A DNA stretch of 64,000 bases from assembly GCF_026239555.1 (NCBI RefSeq), contig NZ_JAPIVP010000008.1, positions 186,001-250,000 on the forward strand, in the 5' to 3' direction. Of the stretch, positions 34,369-42,195 are shown piece after piece. The notes under the pieces were generated by a model. The model was not told where the DNA came from and searched no databases. It saw only the letters and a list, made by a program, of their open reading frames with translations. Within the stretch, counting starts at the first letter, position 1; the number at the start of each line of letters is the position of its first letter. Origin of the DNA: Pedobacter sp. PF22-3 (GTDB lineage Bacteria > Bacteroidota > Bacteroidia > Sphingobacteriales > Sphingobacteriaceae). The translations under genes and the position numbers were made by a program.

Positions 34369-36813
34369 TTAAAACTTAACGTTCAAGCTTAACAAAAAGT
34401 TGGTGCCCGCTTGTGGGTAAAAAAAGTTTTCAGTTACTCTGCTCCCTCCCAATTGGTAGCCATAAGTATAACCGTTGCTTGCGTATTTTTTGTCTAAAAT
34501 GTTATTGACTAACAAACCCAGGTTAATATTTTTAACGCCGGCAAATTTAAAATCGTAACCTAAACGTGCATTGCTTACCCAGTAACCATTAATGGTTCTA
34601 TCGTTGTTCTGCGTGTTATCCAGATATTGTTTGCTCACATATTTACTTTGCAAAGCTACCGCAAAACCGTTAACCGGTTTGTAAACCAGCTCTCCGAAAA
34701 GAACCGCTCCTGGAGAATAAGAGATATCAGTTAATTCATAGTTTTTAATTACTTGTCCACCATTATCGTAATCATCGTAATACTCGGTAAAGTTTTTGAT
34801 TTTGTTGCGGCTAAAAGCAGCGTTGGCATTTACAATAAACTGTTTGCTAATGGTATAAGAACCATCAAGCTCTATCCCTAAACGGTAACTCTTGTCCACA
34901 TTCTGACGGAAGTTTCCGCCAACATCGTTTATTTTCCCGGTTACCACCAATTGGTTTGTATAGAACATTCCATAGGCATTGGCACCTATATTAAATTTGT
35001 CATTTTTAAAACGGTATCCCAATTCTACATCGTTCAAACGCTCCGGTTTAGGGGTAATGCCAACTGTTGCATCCGCATAATCATCGCGGTTTGGTTCTTT
35101 ATTCGCCACACTGAACGAAGCATATACATTGCTCTGTGGATTGATAAAATAGGTTGCCCCAAATTTCGGATTAAAGAAATTTAAGGTTTGGTTAATGGCC
35201 AACGTATTTAACTTATTTTCTGTTCCGGCAATATCATAATATACACGGCGGTATTGCAGATCGGCAAATAAGCTCAAATCTTCAATAGGGCTATAATTTA
35301 CTTTGCCATAAACATTAAAATCGGTTTTAAAACCATCATTATCATAATAATGCCTGTCAATGTTTCCGTTTGAAGCATATTGTGCCCAGATTACCTGCCC
35401 AAAGTGCGCGCCTTTATATTCATTATATGCACCACCCAAAGTAAAGTTTAAATTCTTTTGGGGTACATAGTTAAAGGCATAAGTAACACCGTAGAAATCG
35501 TTATCCAACCAACGGCGGCGGATTAAATCTGTTTTGGCAATAGGTGTACCACCAGCAACAGCAACGGGGTTCAAGCCGTAATGTTTCAGACTATCCTGTA
35601 CTACATATTCTTCATAATAACCTTCGCCTTTAGTGTAATGTAAAGCGCCATTGAAAGACAACTGATCAGAAATCTGCCTGGCATAAATGAGCTGATAGTG
35701 GTTCTGTGTATAATTATCCGTCTGGTTATTATAAAGGAAACTATTATACCTCCTGCCCGAGTTTAGCAGGTTTGCCGCATCTTCAGCACTCAATCCATTT
35801 CTATCAATATAAGCTTGCATTCCAGGTAAATCATTTTCTAAACGCGATTGCGGGATTCCGTTCCACGATTGGTAGGTTTTCTCATTTCCAGAGAAAACAT
35901 TTACACGCAATAAGTCTTTATCTCCATGATAAGCACCAGATAAAAAGTACGATTTTAATACAGAAGATCCACGATCTACATAACCATCAGAGCTGATTCT
36001 AGATAAACGCCCGTCAAAGCTAAAACGGTTGTTAATTAAACCTGTTCCCACCTTTACGGTATTTTTCCAAGTATTAAAACTGCCGTAAGTATTGTTCAAT
36101 TCAGCATAGGGTTCTGTCTCGCTGGCAGTAGTTTGAATGTTCAAACTTGCGCCAAATGCGCCTGCGCCGTTGGTTGAGGTACCCACGCCACGCTGAATCT
36201 GCACATTATCTACTGATGAAGCAAAATCGGGCATATTTACATAAAAAGTTCCCTGGCTTTCGCTATCGTTGATAGGAATGCCGTTAACCGTGACGTTAAT
36301 CCTGCTGTTATCGCTCCCGCGAATACGGATTCCGGTATAACCCACACCAGCACCAGCATCAGAATTAACCACAACGCCAGGCGTGTTCTGGAGGATAAAA
36401 GGCAAATCCTGTCCGAAATTATTCTGTTGGATTTCTTCTTTACCAATATTCTTGTATGTAGTTGCCGATTTATCTGTGGCACGGGTTGCACGCACAATTA
36501 CCTCATCAGCCAGGAAATTTTGTGGCAATAGGCTAAAGTCTACTGTCGCATTCTGCTGAAGTTCTATCGTTTTTTCAATTGTTTTATAGCCTACATAGCT
36601 TACCACAATGTTATATTTTCCGTTAGATAGGTTTGTAATGGTGTAATTCCCGCTAGCATCGCTTACCACTGCTGTTTTTTGATTTCTTAATTTAACCGTA
36701 GCGCCAGGAAGCGGCTGCTGGTTTTGATCTGTTACTTTACCCGTAACCGAAATTTGTGCCGATACAAAGAATGGCAACATTGCAACAAGGGCTGCAAAAA
36801 GTAAATTTTTCAA
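34369..36813 (-). CDS. TonB-dependent outer-membrane receptor, probably for thiamine
   Basis: 814 residues. The start is TTG at 36813 (an in-frame stop lies a few codons upstream), giving the signal peptide MKNLLFAALVAMLPFFVSAQ. A carboxypeptidase-regulatory-like domain (about 22-105, GKVTDQNQQPLPGATVKLRN) precedes a TonB plug (about 115-235, GVGYTGIRIRGSDNSRINVT, then VQIQRGVGTSTNGAGAFGAS) and a 22-strand-type barrel ending QAGTNFLLSLNVKF. The leader contains a TPP riboswitch, so expression falls when thiamine diphosphate is high; this makes thiamine or a thiamine precursor the likely ligand. The receptor transcript appears to end at the hairpin at 34288-34337. Confidence 0.85.
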   Translation of the reverse strand: MKNLLFAALVAMLPFFVSAQISVTGKVTDQNQQPLPGATVKLRNQKTAVVSDASGNYTITNLSNGKYNIVVSYVGYKTIEKTIELQQNATVDFSLLPQNFLADEVIVRATRATDKSATTYKNIGKEEIQQNNFGQDLPFILQNTPGVVVNSDAGAGVGYTGIRIRGSDNSRINVTVNGIPINDSESQGTFYVNMPDFASSVDNVQIQRGVGTSTNGAGAFGASLNIQTTASETEPYAELNNTYGSFNTWKNTVKVGTGLINNRFSFDGRLSRISSDGYVDRGSSVLKSYFLSGAYHGDKDLLRVNVFSGNEKTYQSWNGIPQSRLENDLPGMQAYIDRNGLSAEDAANLLNSGRRYNSFLYNNQTDNYTQNHYQLIYARQISDQLSFNGALHYTKGEGYYEEYVVQDSLKHYGLNPVAVAGGTPIAKTDLIRRRWLDNDFYGVTYAFNYVPQKNLNFTLGGAYNEYKGAHFGQVIWAQYASNGNIDRHYYDNDGFKTDFNVYGKVNYSPIEDLSLFADLQYRRVYYDIAGTENKLNTLAINQTLNFFNPKFGATYFINPQSNVYASFSVANKEPNRDDYADATVGITPKPERLNDVELGYRFKNDKFNIGANAYGMFYTNQLVVTGKINDVGGNFRQNVDKSYRLGIELDGSYTISKQFIVNANAAFSRNKIKNFTEYYDDYDNGGQVIKNYELTDISYSPGAVLFGELVYKPVNGFAVALQSKYVSKQYLDNTQNNDRTINGYWVSNARLGYDFKFAGVKNINLGLLVNNILDKKYASNGYTYGYQLGGSRVTENFFYPQAGTNFLLSLNVKF

Positions 36814-36841
36814 GTTTATTGTTTTTAGTTAAACCCATCGG

Positions 36842-36858
36842 AAAAAGGGGCTTCCCCG
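36842..36858 (-). terminator. Candidate expression-platform terminator of the first TPP riboswitch
   Basis: In the minus-strand leader GGGG-AAG-CCCC followed by TTTTT lies between the aptamer and the receptor start; an outer pairing ATCGG..CCGAT overlaps it. The stem is short, so it could also act on translation. It fits control by premature termination when TPP is bound. Confidence 0.55.
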
Positions 36859-36883
36859 ATTTCAGTTAAACTTCCATAACTCC

Positions 36884-37045
36884 AATCCCTACGCCGGCAT
36901 TACCCGGATCAGGTTCATTTAAGGTTGATGGCTGGAAGGGTTTAAGGTTGTTGGGATTACCCTCTACCTTTTACCTTCTACCTTTTACCTCAAAATGGGT
37001 ATGATCTCAGCCTGTTTTTGTGTTGTATAAACAAGGCACCCCTAA
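36884..37045 (-). promoter_or_regulatory. TPP riboswitch (THI element) with an 80-base insertion
   Basis: On the minus strand the conserved parts are AGGGGTGCC, then GGCTGAGATCATACCC (pyrimidine-binding arm), then GAACCTGATCCGGGTAATGC and CGGCGTAGGGA (pyrophosphate-binding arm). This is the TPP aptamer. Between the P2 end (TACCC, ending at 36997) and GAACCTGA (36916) lie 80 extra bases, about 36917-36996, rich in a GGTAAAAGGTAGAAGGTAAAA-like short repeat. The second TPP riboswitch of the window has only about four bases there. It controls the TonB receptor gene. Confidence 0.92.
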
Positions 37046-37053
37046 TGATGGGG

Positions 37054-37061
37054 CAAATGTA
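37054..37061 (-). promoter_or_regulatory. Promoter -7 element upstream of the first TPP riboswitch
   Basis: Minus-strand TACATTTG is a full match to TAnnTTTG and ends about 9 bases before the aptamer begins, which places the transcript start at the 5' edge of the riboswitch. No -33 TTTG at the ideal spacing. Confidence 0.6.
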
Positions 37062-37156
37062 GAAAATATTTAGGAATTCGTACTATTCTAGCAAATTTCA
37101 ATTCCAATTGATTAAAATCTACCGTTTATTCTATTACTTTATAAAGTTATTGGTTT

Positions 37157-37640
37157 TTATTTTAGAAAACTGGTGGTTCTGCGCGTATAGGATTTACAGT
37201 CCCGCTTTCCCTCCTGCCAATTTGAAGGAAATCGGCATCCGTTCCAATCGGGTTTAGGTGGCCAGGCAGGTACAACTATTCGCGATACATCACCAAACGT
37301 TCCTACGGAACGAAACCGCCAATTGTACAATTGGCTACCGATGAGCCGTCCCGACGGGACGAACATTTTTCATACGAACTAGAAAGGATGGGTAATAATT
37401 TATAGTCACATTTCGTCCCATCGGGACCAACGCTTGGAAGAAAAAAAAATGTTTATTTCTTTCGTTCCGAAGGAACGTTTCATGTTTTAGGCACCACGGT
37501 GGCAAACCCCTGTTCAATAAACCCGACCAACAGCGTTATCCCGATTTTAGTATTGTTTTATTTACGAGCTCATCTATCGGGATTAAGCAAAGGGCGGGAC
37601 TGCTGGCAGCCAAAAGCTACTGACAATCATTTCCAAAAAA
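37157..37640. repeat. Mosaic of nested intergenic repeats
   Basis: The outer parts, about 37157-37255 (GGTTCTGCGCGTATAGG, AGTCCCGCTTTCCC, CCAATCGGGTTTAGG) and about 37505-37620 (AATAAACCCGACCAACAGCG, ATCCCGAT..ATCGGGAT, GGGCGGGACTGC), resemble the two halves of the repeat at 1717-2210. Between them, about 37300-37490, are short palindromes of another kind: CGTTCCTACGGAACG, CGTCCCGACGGGACG, GTCCCATCGGGAC, CGTTCCGAAGGAACG. It looks like one repeat inserted in another. No gene is supported here; open frames in it are by-products. Confidence 0.65.
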
Positions 37641-37660
37641 AAGAAAAACCCCAGACCTAT

Positions 37661-38191
37661 TTATCTGCCCAAAAAAACATCAATGGCCTTAATGGCATTC
37701 TCAACCCTTTCATCCCCCAAGCCGCCAATAACTTTATAATTTGCTTGGAGCGCCTGCAATTCTTTATGCCAAACCCCCATAAAATATTCGCGTTTCTCCG
37801 GAAAATCGCGCAGTGGATCATCCTGCCAGGGCAAATCAATATCCATTAAAAGATACAGGTCGTATGGTTTTTTGGGTAGCGCATCCAATACAACCTCAGG
37901 CGTTTCACCAAGCACTTCATCGCTCCAGATTTTTACCGTAATAAAAGTGGTATCGCAAATAATGAAATCACTTTCGGTGGTAACCAGAATTGCATCCTCC
38001 AAAGCGATCTGTCCGTAGTACATATTCACTTCATCTTGCAGGGTATAATCGGTAACCAGATTTTCGCAGTAATAGCGGGCATACTCTGGCACCCAAGAAA
38101 CTTTGTAGTATTTGGCCAGCAACTGAGATATAGTAGATTTCCCAGTACTTTCAGGGCCAACAACAGCAATCTTTTTAATATTTTTATTCAC
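37661..38191 (-). CDS. NadR-like P-loop kinase (AAA_28-type ATP-binding protein)
   Basis: 176 residues from GTG at 38191 (then NKNIKKIAVVGPESTGKST). A TTG 24 bases upstream (38215) is the other possible start; no ATG is available. The Walker A motif is VVGPESTGKST (about 9-19). The following blocks, VPEYARYYCENL and DFIICDTTFITVKIWSDEV, match the ribosylnicotinamide-kinase domain of NadR, including the DTT/Walker B region. It would phosphorylate nicotinamide riboside in NAD salvage; a different nucleoside substrate is possible because the adenylyltransferase domain of NadR is absent. The leader contains a hairpin with a T-run (38236-38277). Confidence 0.75.
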   Translation of the reverse strand: MNKNIKKIAVVGPESTGKSTISQLLAKYYKVSWVPEYARYYCENLVTDYTLQDEVNMYYGQIALEDAILVTTESDFIICDTTFITVKIWSDEVLGETPEVVLDALPKKPYDLYLLMDIDLPWQDDPLRDFPEKREYFMGVWHKELQALQANYKVIGGLGDERVENAIKAIDVFLGR

Positions 38192-38235
38192 GATGTGTCT
38201 TCTGGATACAGTCAAATGTAAAAGAAAAAGCCTTA

Positions 38236-38277
38236 AAAGAAAAAATCCGGTTGAGGAGGGCTCCTCTAACCGGATAA
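38236..38277 (-). terminator. Terminator-like hairpin in front of the NadR-like gene
   Basis: On the minus strand ATCCGGTTAGAGGAG pairs with CTCCTCAACCGGAT (14 bp with one bulge, 2-base loop) and is followed by TTTTTTCTTTT. It ends about 45 bases before the GTG start of the NadR-like gene. No minus-strand gene lies upstream for it to terminate, so it is either an attenuator in that gene's leader or the end of a small RNA. Confidence 0.6.
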
Positions 38278-38420
38278 TAAACCAAACAAACTATTTATGA
38301 AGAAATCCTCATGGCGGGTAACTAATCCGCGGAGGAGGCTTTAGATCATTGTCTAAAGTATATACAAAACGTATATATGTTCTCGTTATTACAACATTAT
38401 TGCCAATAATGAGATCATCA
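38278..38420. other. Structured spacer of unknown role
   Basis: The gene-free stretch 38192-38628 contains, after the hairpin above, a plus-strand frame of 15 codons (38297-38344, MKKSSWRVTNPRRRL) and three further hairpins: CTTTAGA..TCTAAAG (38339-38356), TATATAC..GTATATA (about 38359-38377) and CATTATTG..AATAATG (about 38394-38410). The 15-codon frame is preceded by no clear ribosome site. The remaining part to 38628 is AT-rich and holds nothing else that can be supported. Confidence 0.4.
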
Positions 38421-38628
38421 CAACTTCGTGACTTAATTCTGACCAACAGTAACACATTAGTGAAATTGTTTTAACACTAATTAACATTTGAAAACAAATA
38501 TATACATTTCTATTTTACATTCGTGTATAATTTATAGTACAATCCAAAAAATAGTGTTCATTATTTAAAACTTTTTGTACTAAATGCTGTTATATATTCA
38601 AGACAATAACTAACTAAAACGTTATACA

Positions 38629-38946
38629 ATGAAAAAACTGTGTGTTGTATTCTCCCTATTGATTGTATTTGGCTTGGGCGCAATTGCCTTTACCAATAGT
38701 AAAACAGGTGGAATAATAGGGAAAATTACACCGATTGATGCCGCTTCATCTGTATCAATTGTAGTCGCTAAAGACACACTAAGCACACAGATTAATCAGG
38801 GCGTTTTTACCTTTACAAACCTTAAAGAAGGTGTTTATACAATAGTAGTAAAAGCCAACGCACCATATAAAGATGCTATAATAGAAAAGGTAGGCGTAAA
38901 AGATAGCGCGACTACTGATTTAGGCGAAATTAAATTACAACAGTAA
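38629..38946 (+). CDS. Small exported protein with carboxypeptidase-regulatory-like fold
   Basis: 105 residues. A signal peptide (about 1-21, LCVVFSLLIVFGLGAIAFT) is followed by a single beta-sandwich domain: GGIIGKITPIDAASSVSIVV, then GVFTFTNLKEGVYTIVVKA and a final TTDLGEIKLQ. This matches the carboxypeptidase-regulatory-like domain found at the front of TonB receptors, here alone. It probably sits in the periplasm or on the cell surface; partner unknown. A strong terminator follows. Confidence 0.75.
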   Translation: MKKLCVVFSLLIVFGLGAIAFTNSKTGGIIGKITPIDAASSVSIVVAKDTLSTQINQGVFTFTNLKEGVYTIVVKANAPYKDAIIEKVGVKDSATTDLGEIKLQQ

Positions 38947-38969
38947 CTCATTTCTCAAAAGAAAAATCT

Positions 38970-38999
38970 AAAAAGAGCGCTCAAATAGCGCTCTTTTTT
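38970..38999 (+). terminator. Intrinsic terminator, bidirectional form
   Basis: AAAAAGAGCGC (38970-38980) pairs perfectly with GCGCTCTTTTT (38988-38998) around a 7-base loop, 24 bases after the stop codon of the small exported protein gene. Confidence 0.88.
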
Positions 39000-39037
39000 A
39001 TTTTAAAAAAAACGCCTTAAAATCACATCTTATGATG

Positions 39038-39045
39038 TATCTTTG
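39038..39045 (+). promoter_or_regulatory. Promoter -7 element for carB
   Basis: TATCTTTG is a full TAnnTTTG match, about 109 bases before the carB ATG. The leader contains two short hairpins (ATCCC..GGGAT followed by TTTTTC at about 39047-39075, and GCAAG..CTTGC at about 39080-39100), which might take part in control. Confidence 0.55.
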
Positions 39046-39154
39046 CATCCCGACAGAACAGTTGGGATTTTTCTTCTCGCAAGCATAAGACCTCTTGCTT
39101 CTTCACCTTCGGGTTCAAATACTTTAGAATTTTAATTATTGTTTAAGCCTTATC

Positions 39155-41992
39155 ATGCCTAAAGACACTTCCATACGCTCAGTACTGATTATCGGATCTG
39201 GACCAATTATTATTGGCCAAGCCTGTGAATTTGATTACTCAGGTTCGCAAGCGGCGCTTTCTTTAAAAGAAGAAGGAATTACCGTTTCTATCATCAACTC
39301 CAATCCGGCCACCATTATGACGGATAAGGTTATCGGCGACCATGTTTACCTGCGCCCGCTAACTGTTGATTCAATAGAAGTTATTTTACAAGAGCATATA
39401 GACTCTGCAGATCTACCTAGAATTGATGCTGTACTTCCTACAATGGGAGGACAAACCGCACTCAACCTTTGTAAAGAGGCTGAAGAACGTGGTGTTTGGG
39501 AAAAATACGGTGTTAAAGTAGTTGGTGTAGATGTTGCAGCAATCGAAAAAACAGAGAACCGTGAAGCTTTCCGCCAGTTAATGGTTGATATTGGTGTAGG
39601 TGTTGCTCAATCGAAAATTGCCAACTCATTTTTAGAAGGCAAAGAAGCTGCACAGGAAATCGGCTACCCACTGGTAATCCGCCCATCATATACTTTAGGC
39701 GGTTCTGGTGGTGGTTTTGTCCACAAAAAAGAAGAATTCGACGCGGCGCTAAAACGTGGTTTAGAAGCTTCACCGACACACGAAGTACTGGTAGAGAAAG
39801 CAGTTTTAGGCTGGAAAGAATACGAGTTAGAGTTATTAAGAGATAGCAATGATAATGTAATCATTATCTGTTCGATCGAAAACTTCGATCCGATGGGGAT
39901 TCACACGGGAGATTCAATCACGGTTGCTCCGGCAATGACTTTATCTGACCGTTGTTACCAGGATATGCGCAACCAGGCGATCAAAATGATGCGTGCAATC
40001 GGTAACTTTGCCGGCGGCTGTAATGTTCAGTTTTCGGTTAACCCGGTAAACGATGAAATTATCGCCATCGAAATCAACCCACGTGTATCGCGTTCATCTG
40101 CTTTAGCAAGTAAGGCAACTGGTTATCCAATCGCAAAAATTGCAGCTAAACTGGCTATCGGTTACAACCTGGATGAAATTGAAAATCAGATTACCAAAAC
40201 AACTTCAGCCTATTTCGAACCTACTTTAGATTACGTAATTGTTAAAGTACCGCGTTGGAACTTTGATAAATTTAAAGGCGCTAACAAAGAACTTGGCTTA
40301 CAGATGAAATCAGTAGGTGAAGTAATGGCCATTGGCCGTACTTTTATCGAAGCATTGCAAAAAGCTTGTCAGAGTTTAGAGATCAACCGTGCTGGTTTAG
40401 GCGCAGATGGCAGACAGGTTCGCAATATTGAAGAAATTATGGACGGTTTGGAGCACGCTTCATGGAACCGTTTATTCTTAATAAAAGACGCCATGACAAT
40501 GGGTGTACCTTTGGAGTCTATCCGTAAGGTAACCAAAATTGATAAATGGTTCTTAAACCAGATTCAGGATCTTGTTCTTTTGGAAACTGAATTAAAAAGA
40601 TATTCACTAAACAATATCCCTCAGGATTTCTTTGTAACACTTAAACAAAAAGGATTTTCTGATATCCAGATCGCGTGGTTGTTAGGCAATGTTACTGAAG
40701 ACGAAGTTTACGATCGTCGTAAAGCTTTGGGTATAAACAGGGTTTATAAAATGGTTGATACTTGTGCTGCGGAGTTTCCGGCCAAAACACCATATTACTA
40801 TTCTACTTTCGAAGAAGAGAATGAATCAAAACCTTCCGACAGGAAAAAAGTAATTGTTTTGGGTTCAGGTCCTAACCGTATTGGTCAGGGTATCGAATTC
40901 GATTATTCATGTGTACACGGTTTATTGGCTGCAAAAGAATCGGGTTTCGAAGCCATCATGGTTAATTGTAACCCTGAAACAGTTTCAACAGACTTTAACA
41001 TGGCCGACAAGTTGTACTTCGAGCCGGTTTTCTGGGAACATGTTCGCGAAATTATAGATCTTGAAAAACCTGAAGGTGTAATTGTTCAGCTTGGCGGACA
41101 AACTGCGCTGAAAATGGCAGAAAAATTAACTGAAAAAGGCATCAAAATTATTGGAACATCTTTCGAGAACATGGATATTGCCGAAGATCGCGGCCGTTTC
41201 TCTGACCTTTTGAAAGAATTAAATATCCCTTATCCAAAGTATGGTGTTGCAGAAAATGCTGAAGAGGCAATTGTTGTGGCAAATGAGGTAGGTTATCCGG
41301 TACTGGTGCGTCCGAGCTATGTATTGGGTGGTCAGGGCATGAGCATTGTAATTAATGATGAAGACCTGGAAAAAGCAGTAGTTAAATTATTAGGTGATTT
41401 ACCTGGCAACCGTGTATTGATCGATCACTTTTTAGATAGGGCAGAAGAAGCGGAATCCGATTCGATTTCTGACGGTGAAGATGTACACATTGTGGGTATG
41501 ATGGAACACATTGAGCCTGCAGGTATCCACTCAGGAGATTCATTTGCGGTATTACCTACATTCAGCTTATCAGAAACGGTAACCAAAGCAATGGAAGAAT
41601 ACTCCATTAAAATTGCAAAAGCGTTAGATGTACGTGGGTTACTAAACATTCAGTTTGCCATTAAAGATGAGAAAGTTTATGTAATCGAGGCAAATCCCAG
41701 GGCATCACGTACGGTTCCTTTCATCGCAAAAGCTTACGATGTTCCGTACATCAACATTGCGGCTAAAATTATGCTAGGCGTAGCCAAACTGAAAGATTTT
41801 ACAATCGTTCGCAAACTTAAAGGTTATGCCATTAAAGAGCCGGTTTTCTCTTACGAGAAATTCCCGGAGGTGACGAAGGAACTAGGCCCTGAAATGAAAT
41901 CTACTGGTGAAGCCATCCGTTTTATCAAAGATTTAGAAGATCCTTACTTCCGCAAGCTTTACAAAGATAAATCGATGTATTTAAGTAAGTAA
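39155..41992 (+). CDS. carB: Carbamoyl-phosphate synthase large subunit, without allosteric domain
   Basis: 945 residues. It makes carbamoyl phosphate from bicarbonate, ATP and ammonia delivered by the CarA subunit, for pyrimidines and arginine. Two homologous ATP-grasp halves are visible: the first opens with IRSVLIIGSGPIIIGQACEF and has RPSYTLGGSGGGF; the second opens with KVIVLGSGPNRIGQGIEFDY and has RPSYVLGGQGMSI. The E. coli enzyme has about 1070 residues; this one ends right after GPEMKSTGEAIRFIKDLEDP, so the C-terminal MGS-like regulatory domain (ornithine/UMP/IMP site) is absent. The stop is clean and a terminator follows, so it is not a truncation by mutation. carA is not in the window. 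Confidence 0.96.
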   Translation: MPKDTSIRSVLIIGSGPIIIGQACEFDYSGSQAALSLKEEGITVSIINSNPATIMTDKVIGDHVYLRPLTVDSIEVILQEHIDSADLPRIDAVLPTMGGQTALNLCKEAEERGVWEKYGVKVVGVDVAAIEKTENREAFRQLMVDIGVGVAQSKIANSFLEGKEAAQEIGYPLVIRPSYTLGGSGGGFVHKKEEFDAALKRGLEASPTHEVLVEKAVLGWKEYELELLRDSNDNVIIICSIENFDPMGIHTGDSITVAPAMTLSDRCYQDMRNQAIKMMRAIGNFAGGCNVQFSVNPVNDEIIAIEINPRVSRSSALASKATGYPIAKIAAKLAIGYNLDEIENQITKTTSAYFEPTLDYVIVKVPRWNFDKFKGANKELGLQMKSVGEVMAIGRTFIEALQKACQSLEINRAGLGADGRQVRNIEEIMDGLEHASWNRLFLIKDAMTMGVPLESIRKVTKIDKWFLNQIQDLVLLETELKRYSLNNIPQDFFVTLKQKGFSDIQIAWLLGNVTEDEVYDRRKALGINRVYKMVDTCAAEFPAKTPYYYSTFEEENESKPSDRKKVIVLGSGPNRIGQGIEFDYSCVHGLLAAKESGFEAIMVNCNPETVSTDFNMADKLYFEPVFWEHVREIIDLEKPEGVIVQLGGQTALKMAEKLTEKGIKIIGTSFENMDIAEDRGRFSDLLKELNIPYPKYGVAENAEEAIVVANEVGYPVLVRPSYVLGGQGMSIVINDEDLEKAVVKLLGDLPGNRVLIDHFLDRAEEAESDSISDGEDVHIVGMMEHIEPAGIHSGDSFAVLPTFSLSETVTKAMEEYSIKIAKALDVRGLLNIQFAIKDEKVYVIEANPRASRTVPFIAKAYDVPYINIAAKIMLGVAKLKDFTIVRKLKGYAIKEPVFSYEKFPEVTKELGPEMKSTGEAIRFIKDLEDPYFRKLYKDKSMYLSK

Positions 41993-42019
41993 TCTGCTTA
42001 CGAAGATTATAAAATAGCA

Positions 42020-42053
42020 ATGGCCAGTGAAAAAATCACTGGCCATTTTTTAT
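42020..42053 (+). terminator. Intrinsic terminator after carB
   Basis: ATGGCCAGTGA and TCACTGGCCAT form a perfect 11-bp stem around AAAAA, followed by TTTTTATT. It lies about 28 bases after the carB stop. Confidence 0.92.
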
Positions 42054-42091
42054 TATTCAATTCGTACAAACATCGCGGGTTTAAATGCGAT

Positions 42092-42158
42092 CGTCACCCT
42101 GAATTTATTTCAGGGTCTTAGTTGTATGATAGATGCTGAAATAAATTCAGCATGACGA
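42092..42158. repeat. CTGAA-family palindromic repeat, compact copy
   Basis: CGTCACCCTGAATTTATTTC.. (42092-42118) and ..GAAATAAATTCAGCATGACG (42131-42158) are inverted copies with a few mismatches around a 12-base spacer, forming one long hairpin between the convergent carB and M28 peptidase genes. Confidence 0.82.
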
Positions 42159-42195
42159 CATGGCTAAAAAAAACCTATCAAGTTCAAATGTTTTA

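Noticed and set aside
39155..41992. carB as a truncated pseudogene.
   Set aside because: It ends cleanly at a domain border with a terminator behind it and both ATP-grasp halves are intact.
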